Origin: Firmicutes bacterium HGW-Firmicutes-12
GTDB taxonomy: Bacteria > Bacillota > Peptococcia > DRI-13 > PHAD01
DNA: 36,916 bases
Direction of reading: 5' to 3'
NCBI GenBank assembly: GCA_002841595.1
Contig: PHAD01000014.1
Location: 1 to 36,916 of the forward strand
The first letter of the stretch is position 1; each line of letters starts with the position of its first letter. The notes under the pieces are model-generated. The model made no database searches and was not told the DNA's origin. It saw only the letters and a list, made by a program, of their open reading frames with translations. Below, one piece after another: positions 17,172-24,833 of the stretch. The translations under genes were made by a program, and so were the position numbers.

Positions 17172-17876
17172 TCAATTTGTATTGTTATAGATTTTATGAA
17201 TGGCACTAATCATATCCTCCAAGTGATACTGCATAACCCGTCTAGCTTCCTCCTTATTCCCGCTAATAACAGCATTCATGATATAAAAATGACATTTCTT
17301 GATAATATCATCTTGTCCCGGTATTTTTACCACTTCCTGATATCCATCTATAATCAAGTCTCTAGTTGTATAAAGCATTTCAGCCAAATACTTATTATGG
17401 GCAGCCTCGGCAATTGCCATATGGTATTCAAAATCAGCCTTCAAGAATGCCTCAGGATCGTGTTTATGTCTCAACGTATTATAAAAGGACTCCTTAATGA
17501 GGTCTTTATGTTCCTCTGTTGCTCGTTCGGCTGCTAAGGTAGCGATTTCTACCTCTAGTAATTTTCTAGCCTCGGTCAGTTCCAAAATGCTATATTTCTT
17601 TAATAAATTCTTTATTCTAAAATCTGATAACTTCTCAATATCATCCTTAAGATATGTTCCATCTCCTATTCTTATATCAATTAATCCCAGGGTGCGTAGT
17701 GAACGCATAGCTTCTCTTATGGACGGACGACTTACCGATAAGGCTTCGGCTAGGTCCCTTTCCGATGGCAGCTTCTGCCCAGGTACAATGTCCCCTTGAG
17801 AAATCATCTCAAATATTTGTTTAATAATTGTATCTGATAAAGTCGACTTTATGATTTGTTTAAAGTTTAGCTCCAT
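17172..17876 (-). CDS. FadR/LldR-subfamily GntR transcriptional regulator
   Basis: A 234-residue regulator. The N-terminal winged helix (about 10-75) has the GntR signature GQKLPSERDLAEALSVSRPSIREA. The C-terminal FCD ligand domain has the metal-binding pattern DxxxH (in ADFEYHMAIAEAAH) and later histidines in CHFYIMN and QYHLED. FCD regulators sense small carboxylates, and LldR and GlcC sense lactate and glycolate. It is the first gene of the eleven-gene operon, with AAAGGAGA before ATG at 17876. A perfect FadR-type operator lies about 60 bp upstream, overlapping the likely promoter. It probably represses or activates its own operon, and possibly the divergent opuAC-type gene, in response to the dehydrogenase substrate. 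Confidence 0.9.
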   Translation of the reverse strand: MELNFKQIIKSTLSDTIIKQIFEMISQGDIVPGQKLPSERDLAEALSVSRPSIREAMRSLRTLGLIDIRIGDGTYLKDDIEKLSDFRIKNLLKKYSILELTEARKLLEVEIATLAAERATEEHKDLIKESFYNTLRHKHDPEAFLKADFEYHMAIAEAAHNKYLAEMLYTTRDLIIDGYQEVVKIPGQDDIIKKCHFYIMNAVISGNKEEARRVMQYHLEDMISAIHKIYNNTN

Positions 17877-17913
17877 TTAGGGTATCTCCTTTATTACGAT
17901 TTATAATTAATGA

Positions 17914-17950
17914 ATTATACGCCAGGGTAAAATGGTCTTACCAATTTACC
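17914..17950 (-). promoter_or_regulatory. FadR-type operator and promoter of the lipoyl/Hdr operon
   Basis: TGGTCTTACCA (17933-17943) matches the FadR/LldR-family consensus TNGTNNNACNA perfectly. It lies inside a 25-bp palindrome (17926-17950) with one mismatched pair. On the minus strand an exact TATAAT (17914-17919) follows. A TTGGTA inside the operator could serve as the -35 with a long 19-nt spacer. Operator overlap with the promoter fits direct control of the operon by the regulator it encodes. Confidence 0.8.
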
Positions 17951-18107
17951 TTTTTATATTTCCACGTTTTCGTATGATGTCCTGCTTTGTGAAAATATTC
18001 TTTTTCTTTTTGGTTATAATATGATTTATTAATTAAGTAATTTAGTGTATAATTAACCTACAACTTTTAGATAAGTTGCAATTTGTATGTTATAAGGAGG
18101 ATGTTTT

Positions 18108-19139
18108 ATGAATGTGTTAAAAAATAATAGAGCACTGCTCGTATTGTTAGTATTTCTATTGGCTGTTTGCCTCTTAGTGGTTGGTTGCCAAAAGGATACA
18201 AATACGAGCGATGGCGAAACAAAAAAGAAAGAGATAATCACCATAGCAGAAAGTACCTGGGATAGTGCTATGGTTAACTCAGAAATCGCAAAATACATCT
18301 TGGAAAACGGTTACGACTATAATGTCGAACTCATTTCCGCTTCATCAATGATAGAACTCCAATCACACGCACAAGGTGAAATTGATGTTCGCATTGAAAA
18401 CTGGACCAAAACTTACGGAGATGAATACTACAAACCATTAGAAGAAGGCTCTATAGTGGAAATCAATGAAATACTTACAGGAAATGAACAAGCATTGTAT
18501 GTTCCAACTTATATTATCAAAGGTGATCCCGCCAGGGGCATTGAACCGGTAGCTCCTGACTTAAAATCAGTCTTTGATTTGCCAAAATACTGGGAGCTAT
18601 TCAAGGACCCAGAAGACAGCAGTAAAGGACGTATAATTGGTGCTCCTAATACGTGGTCAACTAACCAGCAATTAGAACCTAAAATGGTAAACTATGAATT
18701 AGATAAAAACTACAACCTCTTCTTCCCTGGTTCCGGAACTGCTCTATCCACATCAATTGCCAGTGCCTATGAAAAAGGCGAGCCGGTCATTGCTTACTAC
18801 TGGGGCCCTACTTGGATTTTAGGTAAATATGATTTAACTGCTCTCGAAGAACCGGAATATACCGATGAAGCTTGGGAAGACTATAATTGTGAATGGCCGC
18901 CCGATGTTGTATCAATTACGGTTTACAAAGATTTGATTGACCAAGCTCCTGATGTAGTAGAGTTTTTCAAGAAGTTTGAAATGAGTAGCGCTAAGATGAA
19001 CGAGATTCTAGCCTATGTAAACACCGAAAATGCTGACCCACATGAAGCAGCCATCTGGTATCTTGAAAATAATGAAAATATCTGGAGTAACTGGATGCCG
19101 CAGGAAATATCTGAAAAAGTTAACACAACTCTTCAGTAA
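18108..19139 (+). CDS. OpuAC/ProX-type ABC transporter substrate-binding lipoprotein
   Basis: A 343-residue lipoprotein whose hydrophobic signal ends in LLVVGC, with lipid Cys at residue 27. It then has a type-II periplasmic-binding fold of the OpuAC (quaternary amine) family, with segments such as ITIAESTWDSAMVN and IAYYWGPTWIL and aromatic residues suited to a trimethylammonium ligand. Known relatives bind glycine betaine, proline betaine, carnitine or choline, but some bind other compounds. AAGGAGGATG precedes ATG at 18108, and a TATAAT-like -10 lies near 18046-18051. No permease or ATPase gene is adjacent, so it is an orphan here. It is transcribed divergently from the dehydrogenase/Hdr operon and shares its operator-bearing intergenic region. 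It may deliver a substrate related to that operon. Confidence 0.88.
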   Translation: MNVLKNNRALLVLLVFLLAVCLLVVGCQKDTNTSDGETKKKEIITIAESTWDSAMVNSEIAKYILENGYDYNVELISASSMIELQSHAQGEIDVRIENWTKTYGDEYYKPLEEGSIVEINEILTGNEQALYVPTYIIKGDPARGIEPVAPDLKSVFDLPKYWELFKDPEDSSKGRIIGAPNTWSTNQQLEPKMVNYELDKNYNLFFPGSGTALSTSIASAYEKGEPVIAYYWGPTWILGKYDLTALEEPEYTDEAWEDYNCEWPPDVVSITVYKDLIDQAPDVVEFFKKFEMSSAKMNEILAYVNTENADPHEAAIWYLENNENIWSNWMPQEISEKVNTTLQ

Positions 19140-19282
19140 TGATATTGCATTCTTCTGGTATTATTGATATACTGGATGCACTCGAGTATGCCTATTGGAT
19201 ACAAACCTCTCTAATGCCTGCGGCCTAGAAAGTCTTTGGATTCCCTTGGCAACGGGTAATATATTTTTGGAGGTTTGATTAA
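19140..19282 (+). other. Intergenic leader before the zinc-ribbon gene
   Basis: This 143-bp gap has no ORF. Near its 3-prime side it holds a GCCTGCGGC element and a small stem (ccc-ttg-g-caa-c-ggg, about 19242-19256) before TTGGAGG. It could be a structured 5-prime leader, but I do not recognise a known riboswitch class. There is no obvious terminator for the upstream gene. Confidence 0.3.
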
Positions 19283-19597
19283 ATGTACAATGACAAAACA
19301 TTGGCTTGCAAAGAATGTGGTGTAGAGTTCACATTCACAGCATCAGAACAAGAATTCTACAATGAGAAGGGCTTCACCAACGAACCAGGTCGCTGTCCTG
19401 AATGCCGTGCTGCTAGAAAAGCGCAAATGAGAAACAATAGAGGCGGCGGCGGTAGTAGCTTTGGACGTGGCGGCGAACGCGAAATGTTTACCACTACCTG
19501 TTCCGCATGTGGAAACACTGCAACCGTTCCGTTTAAACCAACTGGTGACAAACCAGTTTATTGCAAAGATTGTTACCAGCCTCGCAGCCGTTACTAG
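19283..19597 (+). CDS. Small zinc-ribbon protein (CxxC-x17-CxxC family)
   Basis: A 104-residue protein with two zinc ribbons joined by a Gly/Arg-rich linker (RGGGGSSFGRGGER). The first has CKEC and CPEC. The second has CSAC, 17 residues, then CKDC, the pattern that names the CxxC-x17-CxxC family. The first half resembles the probable zinc-ribbon domain zf_Tbcl. The RGG-like linker and basic character suggest nucleic-acid binding, but no function is established. TTGGAGG precedes ATG at 19283, and a strong terminator follows. Confidence 0.8.
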   Translation: MYNDKTLACKECGVEFTFTASEQEFYNEKGFTNEPGRCPECRAARKAQMRNNRGGGGSSFGRGGEREMFTTTCSACGNTATVPFKPTGDKPVYCKDCYQPRSRY

Positions 19598-19618
19598 GCC
19601 GCAATTAGCTCAATAATT

Positions 19619-19658
19619 AAAGCCAACCTTCCTTCATGGATGGTTGGCTTTTCTTTTT
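19619..19658 (+). terminator. Intrinsic terminator of the zinc-ribbon gene
   Basis: Perfect 10-bp arms, aaagccaacc (19619-19628) and ggttggcttt (19642-19651), are followed by ttttcttttt on the plus strand, 22 bp after the stop codon. Confidence 0.9.
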
Positions 19659-19682
19659 CACTGATCTCATCTTCATTTAACC

Positions 19683-19994
19683 TTATACTCTATTCTTCCT
19701 TGCTTCTCTTCTCCTTAATTTTTCCTCTTCCTTAATTCTCTTCTGCTCCTCCTGCTCTTCTAGTAATTGCTTCTGCTGTTTTTTATAAATGTAAAACATT
19801 ACCCCATTGCCTGTTATAAAAGAAATCAAATATACGATCCTAAGCTGTGAACGAAACTGTTCATATATTAAGGGGTCCTCCGGCTTTAATGTTATAAACA
19901 ATGCCAATACGGTAAGTAATAAAAAGGCATTCATCGAGATAATTACAGCAGTTGTGCCTTTTGTTTGTGATACTTTTTTCCACTTTATAAACAC
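19683..19994 (-). CDS. Small two-helix membrane protein of unknown function
   Basis: About 103 residues with two hydrophobic helices (AVIISMNAFLLLTVLALFIT and IVYLISFITGNGVMFYIY). A highly charged Glu/Lys/Arg coiled-coil tail (QQKQLLEEQEEQKRIKEEE) is predicted to face the cytoplasm. I do not recognise a family. GTG at 19994 is preferred because AGAGAGG lies 8 nt before it; GTG at 20003 would abut that site. It follows the lipoprotein gene by about 25 bp and is probably cotranscribed. It is the last gene of a small envelope-related cluster. Confidence 0.6.
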   Translation of the reverse strand: MFIKWKKVSQTKGTTAVIISMNAFLLLTVLALFITLKPEDPLIYEQFRSQLRIVYLISFITGNGVMFYIYKKQQKQLLEEQEEQKRIKEEEKLRRREARKNRV

Positions 19995-20028
19995 TAACAA
20001 CACCTCTCTTAATTCTTTTATAATAGCT

Positions 20029-20985
20029 TCACTTCTTACCCTCTTTTAACACCTTACTAATTTCCACGCCATTTTCCTTATAGCGCAAAATGATCTTCAT
20101 AGTGTCTGTGAGATAGCTAGTATTAGTCTTTGTTACGTCTTTATCGATAGGTAAGAGCATCTTATACTCACAAATCTCCTGTGGCTCTAAACTGAAATAG
20201 GCATTACCATTATTCTTATAGGTATCACCGTCTAACTCCACCATTACGTCAATTGTAGCCTCTTTAATATCCTTATTGTTGCTGCAGATTTCTATGAATA
20301 TTCCTATCATCTCTTTATCAGGCTCTTTTTGCCTAGCGGCCCTGACGATCTGATCCTTTTTCTTATAAACTATGATGTAGGGTTTCCCGTCTTTATCCTG
20401 CCCTAGATTATGATCTACAGTTATGGTTATATCTGCTGATATATCATCACCAAAAACAGACTGCGAATCAATAAGGCTGATATTCTTTACCACTTGAAAT
20501 AGAATATTGTTTTTTATATCAGAAATATAATAAAGAAAGTATCCTCGGCCTTCCGAGGAAAAAACAATTAATTCCCTATATCGCTTATCTTCATTTGTCT
20601 CAATCTCCGCTATTACTCCATAAATATTGTTTTCACCTACAATAATTGGGCGATATTCATTAATACTATACATTTTCAAATCAAATCCCAGTTCTTCGTT
20701 ATCGATTACCTTACTGCTAATAGAAATATTTGACTTAAGAAAGTCCTGACCAGATTCTTTTAGCTTATTAAATAGAGAAAGGGAATCCTGATTACTCTCA
20801 AAGCTCTTTAGTAGAATATATCCTCTTTTATGAGCATAAATCCTAAAATCAGCACCTTTTTTTATTACTTTCAAGGTATCATCTGTTTTAATCTCTAAAG
20901 GAAATGGGCTAAAAGTGCAGGCAGACACCGCTATTACCAACACAAGAATAAAAGGGTATAGCAATTTACGAAAAATACTCATCAT
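20029..20985 (-). CDS. Lipoprotein of unknown function
   Basis: About 318 residues beginning MMSIFRKLLYPFILVLV, with a lipobox ending VSAC, so it is exported and lipid-anchored. The mature part is a beta-rich, charged sequence with no domain I recognise. ATG at 20985 has AAGGAG 7 nt upstream; the frame upstream to 21003 runs through that ribosome binding site and is not coding. It lies between a CYTH/CHAD gene and a small membrane protein on the same strand, with a gap of 39 bp to the former, so the three may form one operon. No function is proposed. Confidence 0.7.
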   Translation of the reverse strand: MMSIFRKLLYPFILVLVIAVSACTFSPFPLEIKTDDTLKVIKKGADFRIYAHKRGYILLKSFESNQDSLSLFNKLKESGQDFLKSNISISSKVIDNEELGFDLKMYSINEYRPIIVGENNIYGVIAEIETNEDKRYRELIVFSSEGRGYFLYYISDIKNNILFQVVKNISLIDSQSVFGDDISADITITVDHNLGQDKDGKPYIIVYKKKDQIVRAARQKEPDKEMIGIFIEICSNNKDIKEATIDVMVELDGDTYKNNGNAYFSLEPQEICEYKMLLPIDKDVTKTNTSYLTDTMKIILRYKENGVEISKVLKEGKK

Positions 20986-21024
20986 CTCCTTTCTCCTTAA
21001 CACGGATTCCTTATGACAATTTGC

Positions 21025-22152
21025 TTATTCTAGTAAATCGCGTGTTATTGCTGATTGAAATTCTTCAAGTATATGCTCCATTTCGACAATGTCACTATCA
21101 AATGATTTTGCACCAACCCATTTTACCGTATATTCCCTTATAGTCATTATATCTTTTTGTTCATCCCAATGGTTTTTAAGTAACCACGCCCAGAATTCAA
21201 ATACTACTGGAACATATTCACCTTTGGATATATCTATATCTCGGCGGTGCGAAACCTCCTCAGCCATTTTTTCTATCCTTTGCAATACTTCATTGTTTCC
21301 TTTTGTGTTTATTAAGGACTTACTAAAAGAAAGTACCCTCTTCAAATTCTGCAACTTATCCCTAAATTGGTTCAACACCCTTATAGTATCGGTTTCCTTT
21401 ACACTTTTCTCTAGTGCCTCTGTGATTTCCTGCACATAAAAAAGCAATACTTTATCTATCGCCGCCCCCGCCTCTTCATTAGGGCTAATAATAAAGCTAT
21501 CTGCAGCTTTCTTTTCTTCCGTGGTAGACAACTTAGCCAAGACTAAGCCTCTGTGGAACTTGCTATCCCCCTCAGGAAGCAAAACATAATTCCTAGCCAA
21601 CTCTGCAGCTATTAGTAAGACATCCGCAACATTTCCGTCCTTTAATTCCAATTCAATTTCCTGAATAGGTGTAGTTTTCTCATCAACAACAATTTCTCCC
21701 CAATCAACGGCTAACTCTACTAGACCGCCCTCTGGCGTTCTCAAATCAACACTTTTACGCTTAAAACGCGTTCGTAAAATTTCCCGTAATCCCTCTTGTC
21801 CTAAAGAGTTCTTCATCCGCTCCCCTACCGGCAACTCATAAAAAGGAGTTATATCCGGTTCTGGGTTATTTATAACAAAGCTCCATTCACTGCGGTCATG
21901 AAGCCCCCCACTAGTAACTCCATCAGCCTTTACTGTGGCTATCCACTCTTCCTCTTGATGACGTATACGATATGACAAGCCTGCCTTTTTCAAAGAATAT
22001 GACGGGGTATCGTAATATATAGTTTCAAGAAACATTTGTCTCTTTGAGCCATGTAACAACATCTTAACAATAATAGGTTCCAGACTTATCTTCTCCCATA
22101 ATTCCTCTTGAAAATAACGCAGTTTTAATTCCACTTCTTTATGAGTAGACAT
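21025..22152 (-). CDS. CYTH-CHAD protein (triphosphate tunnel family)
   Basis: A 375-residue protein. The N-terminal CYTH domain (about 1-205) has the EVELKL (ExExK) signature and later basic/acidic pairs (SYRIRHQEEEW, SKFHRGL) that line the triphosphate tunnel in inorganic triphosphatases. The C-terminal helical region (about 225-375) looks like a divergent CHAD domain, but its usual conserved histidines are only partly evident. Known CYTH-CHAD proteins hydrolyse triphosphate or bind polyphosphate. Here catalysis is plausible but not certain. GGGGGACAATGG precedes ATG at 22152. It is probably the first gene of the three-gene cluster down to 19683. Confidence 0.82.
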   Translation of the reverse strand: MSTHKEVELKLRYFQEELWEKISLEPIIVKMLLHGSKRQMFLETIYYDTPSYSLKKAGLSYRIRHQEEEWIATVKADGVTSGGLHDRSEWSFVINNPEPDITPFYELPVGERMKNSLGQEGLREILRTRFKRKSVDLRTPEGGLVELAVDWGEIVVDEKTTPIQEIELELKDGNVADVLLIAAELARNYVLLPEGDSKFHRGLVLAKLSTTEEKKAADSFIISPNEEAGAAIDKVLLFYVQEITEALEKSVKETDTIRVLNQFRDKLQNLKRVLSFSKSLINTKGNNEVLQRIEKMAEEVSHRRDIDISKGEYVPVVFEFWAWLLKNHWDEQKDIMTIREYTVKWVGAKSFDSDIVEMEHILEEFQSAITRDLLE

Positions 22153-22243
22153 CCATTGTCCCCCTTTCCAAATCAGGTATTATTAAGCTCACACACCAAG
22201 AAATCTATATATATAATACCATACAAAACATTCTTGTAACGTA

Positions 22244-22290
22244 AAAGCAGGTTATTACTAATTCAAATTGAATTAGTAATAACCTGCTTT
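22244..22290 (-). terminator. Large perfect inverted repeat / terminator after hbd
   Basis: Two 23-bp arms (22244-22266 and 22268-22290) are perfectly complementary, so the full stem is limited only by its loop. On the minus strand TTTTACG follows, a modest T-run. It lies 40 bp beyond the hbd stop codon and probably ends that transcript. The exceptional symmetry could also mark a remnant of a mobile or repeat element. Confidence 0.7.
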
Positions 22291-22330
22291 ATTTCTTTTA
22301 TAAATACTTACTATAATAAACAGCTATCAA

Positions 22331-23170
22331 TTAATATGTATAGAAGCCGCGTCCGGATTTACGACCCATATAGCCTGCCCGCACCATTTTCCGTAATAAT
22401 GGGCATGCACGATACTTGCTATCTGCGAACTCTTGATTATAGGTATCCATAATAAACAAGACTACATCTAATCCAATCAAATCAGCCAACGCTAATGGGC
22501 CAATAGGGTGATTAGCTCCGAGTTTCATTGTAATATCTATATCCTCAGCCGAAGCTACACCTTCTGCTAAAAGAAAGATGGCTTCATTTATCATAGGTAT
22601 TAAAATTCTGTTAAGCACAAATCCAGGAGACTCTTCTACTTTAACTGGGCTTTTGCCAAAGTCCTCAGCTAGCTTTTTGGTGAAATCAAAGGTCTCATCT
22701 GATGTTGCAAAGCCTTTTATTATTTCGATCCACTTCATTGCCGGTGCCGGATTAGAAAAGTGCATACCAATGACCTTGTCAGGTCTTGCGGTAACAGAAG
22801 CTATCTCACTTATACTAAGAGCGGAAGTGTTAGTAGCCAAAATAGTACCTGGAGCACAAACACTATCTAGCTTTTTGAACAGCTCCTTTTTAATTTCCAT
22901 TCTCTCCGCTACACTCTCAATAACATAGTCAACACCTGCAGCATCTTCAATGGTAGTTGTCCAGGATATACGCGCCATTATCTTATCCTTTTCTTCCTGA
23001 GGCATTTTCCCTTTACTTACTCTGGAAGACAAAATTTTATCAATTTTCCCTATTCCTTTCTGGATAGATTCTTCACTTCTACCCATAATTAATACATCCA
23101 TTCCAGCTTCAGCTACAACCTGGGCAATACCGGCACCCATCGTACCAGTACCATACACCATTACTTTCAT
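22331..23170 (-). CDS. hbd: 3-hydroxybutyryl-CoA dehydrogenase
   Basis: A 279-residue protein, the usual length for the short Hbd form. The N-terminal Rossmann motif is YGTGTMGAGIAQVVAEAG. The catalytic region has GMHFSNPAPAMKWIEI, and the C-terminal dimer domain has GPLALADLIGLD. It interconverts acetoacetyl-CoA and 3-hydroxybutyryl-CoA with NAD(P)H, in the cytoplasm, as a step of butyrate formation or syntrophic butyrate oxidation. It follows the acetyl-CoA acetyltransferase gene by 178 bp, which contains an inverted repeat, so it may have its own promoter. AGGAGGAAA precedes ATG at 23170. Crotonase and acyl-CoA dehydrogenase genes are not in the window. Confidence 0.93.
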   Translation of the reverse strand: MKVMVYGTGTMGAGIAQVVAEAGMDVLIMGRSEESIQKGIGKIDKILSSRVSKGKMPQEEKDKIMARISWTTTIEDAAGVDYVIESVAERMEIKKELFKKLDSVCAPGTILATNTSALSISEIASVTARPDKVIGMHFSNPAPAMKWIEIIKGFATSDETFDFTKKLAEDFGKSPVKVEESPGFVLNRILIPMINEAIFLLAEGVASAEDIDITMKLGANHPIGPLALADLIGLDVVLFIMDTYNQEFADSKYRACPLLRKMVRAGYMGRKSGRGFYTY

Positions 23171-23303
23171 ACTATTTCCTCCTATACAATATTATTTAAA
23201 AAGAAAGACTCTACATTTTTCCACGAAGACTATTATACCATTTTTTAAGGAAATTTGCAGAGCCTTTTAGGGGGCAATTTAATATATAGTCTAGTAAACT
23301 CGG

Positions 23304-23344
23304 AGTGTCTATTTTTCTAGAACTATTCCTGCATTATAGACACT
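23304..23344 (-). other. Inverted repeat just after the thiolase gene
   Basis: The 9-bp arms agtgtctat (23304-23312) and atagacact (23336-23344) lie 5-45 bp beyond the thiolase stop codon. There is no T-run on the minus strand, so it is at best a weak terminator. A role in setting hbd expression relative to thiolase is possible. Confidence 0.4.
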
Positions 23345-23348
23345 TTAA

Positions 23349-24551
23349 TTATATTTCTCGCGTCCATAGTGAGGCCATAGCCGGCCCTCCTCCGACACAT
23401 AAGGAGGCTCCACCCAATGTCAAGCCAAGTCTTTCCATTTCATAGTACATAGAAACTATAATTCGAAGCCCGGTCGAGCCAACTGGATGTCCTAGCGCAA
23501 TACCTGAGCCATTATGATTAGCTTTATCTAAATCTAAAACCATTCCATAATCTCTATCTAACATCCTACCAACTCCCAACCATTGAGCTGCAAAAGCCTC
23601 ATTGATTTCCCAGTATTCAATATCCTCAAATTTCAATCCAGCCTTATTCAAGCATTTAGGTATAGCTACAGCAGGACCTAATCCCATTATTTGAGGCTCT
23701 ATTCCTTCACTACAGATATAAACAAGCTTCATAAGGGGTTTAAGCCCCAATTCTAAGGCTTTATCTTTTGACATTATTACTACTGCGGAAGCCCCGTCAT
23801 TAATCCCTGAAGCATTAGCCGCCGTAGTAACACCGCCTTTTTTGAACACGGGCGACATTTTAGCCATTGATTCTATACTAGCACCTCTGATGGGATGTTC
23901 ATCTTTGTCAAAGTAAGTGGTTCCCTTCTTTGTAGTCATTTCTACGGGAACAATTTCTCTATCAAATATTCCTTCATCAATTGCCTTGATGGCACGGTTA
24001 TGGCTGATTGAAGCGAGTTCATCACATTCCTCACGGGTTATACCATATTTTACCGCTACATTCTCAGCTGAAAGTCCCATATGACCGGGTATCAACTCAT
24101 CGTTTAACCCATCATGGATCATAGAATCTTCTATTGTCCCTACTCCCATCTTATAACCTGATCTTCCTTTTGGAAGCAAATAGGGAGCATTAGTCATGCT
24201 TTCCACTCCAACAACCAGTCCAATATCAGTCTTTCCTAACATGATATTCTGACAGGCAATTTCCATCGCCCTCATACCTGAAGCACAATTCTGGTTAACA
24301 TTTACTGCCGCACTTCTATAGGGCAGACCGATCCTCATACTAACCTGACGAGCGGGGAGCGAACCCTGCATAGCTGTATACAACTGTCCCATAACAATCT
24401 CGTCAACTATATCTGGAGTTATCCCAGCTCTTTCTATAGCCGCCTTACCCACAGTAATAGCTAATTCTCGGGCGTAAACATTCGATAATGTCCCCATAAA
24501 CTTACCTATAGCAGTTCGGCACGCACCTACTACAACTACTTCTTTCAACAT
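23349..24551 (-). CDS. Acetyl-CoA acetyltransferase (thiolase)
   Basis: A 400-residue thiolase with the acylated Cys in NQNCASGMRAME, the His in GHPVGSTG and the second Cys in CVGGGPAMASL, all in place. NEAFAAQ is also present. It condenses two acetyl-CoA to acetoacetyl-CoA, or cleaves it in the degradative direction. Its partner enzyme Hbd is encoded next downstream. AGGGGGAAAG precedes ATG at 24551. Upstream there is a sigma-54-type promoter and a palindrome at an enhancer distance, so expression is probably switched by an activator ATPase. Similar control is known for acetoacetate and short-chain fatty acid genes in other bacteria. Symbols thlA and atoB both apply to the family, so none is assigned. 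Confidence 0.93.
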   Translation of the reverse strand: MLKEVVVVGACRTAIGKFMGTLSNVYARELAITVGKAAIERAGITPDIVDEIVMGQLYTAMQGSLPARQVSMRIGLPYRSAAVNVNQNCASGMRAMEIACQNIMLGKTDIGLVVGVESMTNAPYLLPKGRSGYKMGVGTIEDSMIHDGLNDELIPGHMGLSAENVAVKYGITREECDELASISHNRAIKAIDEGIFDREIVPVEMTTKKGTTYFDKDEHPIRGASIESMAKMSPVFKKGGVTTAANASGINDGASAVVIMSKDKALELGLKPLMKLVYICSEGIEPQIMGLGPAVAIPKCLNKAGLKFEDIEYWEINEAFAAQWLGVGRMLDRDYGMVLDLDKANHNGSGIALGHPVGSTGLRIIVSMYYEMERLGLTLGGASLCVGGGPAMASLWTREI

Positions 24552-24593
24552 TTATCTTTCCCCCTCATATAATATACTTTCAACTAATAATCA

Positions 24594-24609
24594 TGCAATA
24601 ATCATGCCA
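24594..24609 (-). promoter_or_regulatory. Sigma-54 (-24/-12) promoter of the thiolase gene
   Basis: The minus strand reads TGGCATGATTATTGCA. GG and GC are exactly 12 nt apart, as in the sigma-54 consensus TGGCAC-N5-TTGCW. The start point would be near 24583, about 30 bp before the thiolase ATG. Two direct AATAATCATGC repeats overlap it. Confidence 0.75.
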
Positions 24610-24667
24610 TATAATATGAGATTGTAGTTTGATGACTTGTTTATTCATCTTTATTTCTCTCTTAATT

Positions 24668-24684
24668 AACCACAAACTGTGGTT
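24668..24684 (-). promoter_or_regulatory. Candidate enhancer (activator) site for the sigma-54 promoter
   Basis: AACCACAAACTGTGGTT has perfect 7-bp arms around a 3-nt centre. It lies about 90 bp upstream of the predicted transcription start, the usual distance for enhancer-binding proteins of sigma-54. A short terminator-like hairpin is the alternative reading. Confidence 0.55.
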
Positions 24685-24740
24685 TTATAATGTTTCTTCC
24701 ATTTGTATTAATCTTATTTTTTATTAAAATAAGTTGTTAA

Positions 24741-24780
24741 AAATTAATTGCTGGCTAATAAACTAGCCAGCAATTAATTT
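24741..24780 (-). terminator. Terminator after the PrcB-like lipoprotein gene
   Basis: Perfect 17-bp arms (24741-24757 and 24764-24780) flank a 6-nt loop. On the minus strand TTTTTAAC follows, so it ends the PrcB-like lipoprotein transcript. The 282-bp gap 24552-24833 holds this terminator plus the thiolase promoter elements, and no gene. Confidence 0.85.
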
Positions 24781-24833
24781 TTAATGTATATACTTTTAGA
24801 CACTTTTAATTTTACTCACTTCTATCGAACTCA

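Noticed and set aside
18053-18298. Minus-strand ORF over the start of the binding lipoprotein
   Set aside because: It overlaps the clear lipoprotein signal and ribosome binding site on the plus strand, has no recognisable domain, and is a shadow frame.
19140-19282. Possible c-di-GMP riboswitch, suggested by GCCTGCGGCCTA
   Set aside because: The rest of the GEMM core (the CACGCACAGGGCAAACC-like segment and the receptor helix) is not found, so no riboswitch is called.
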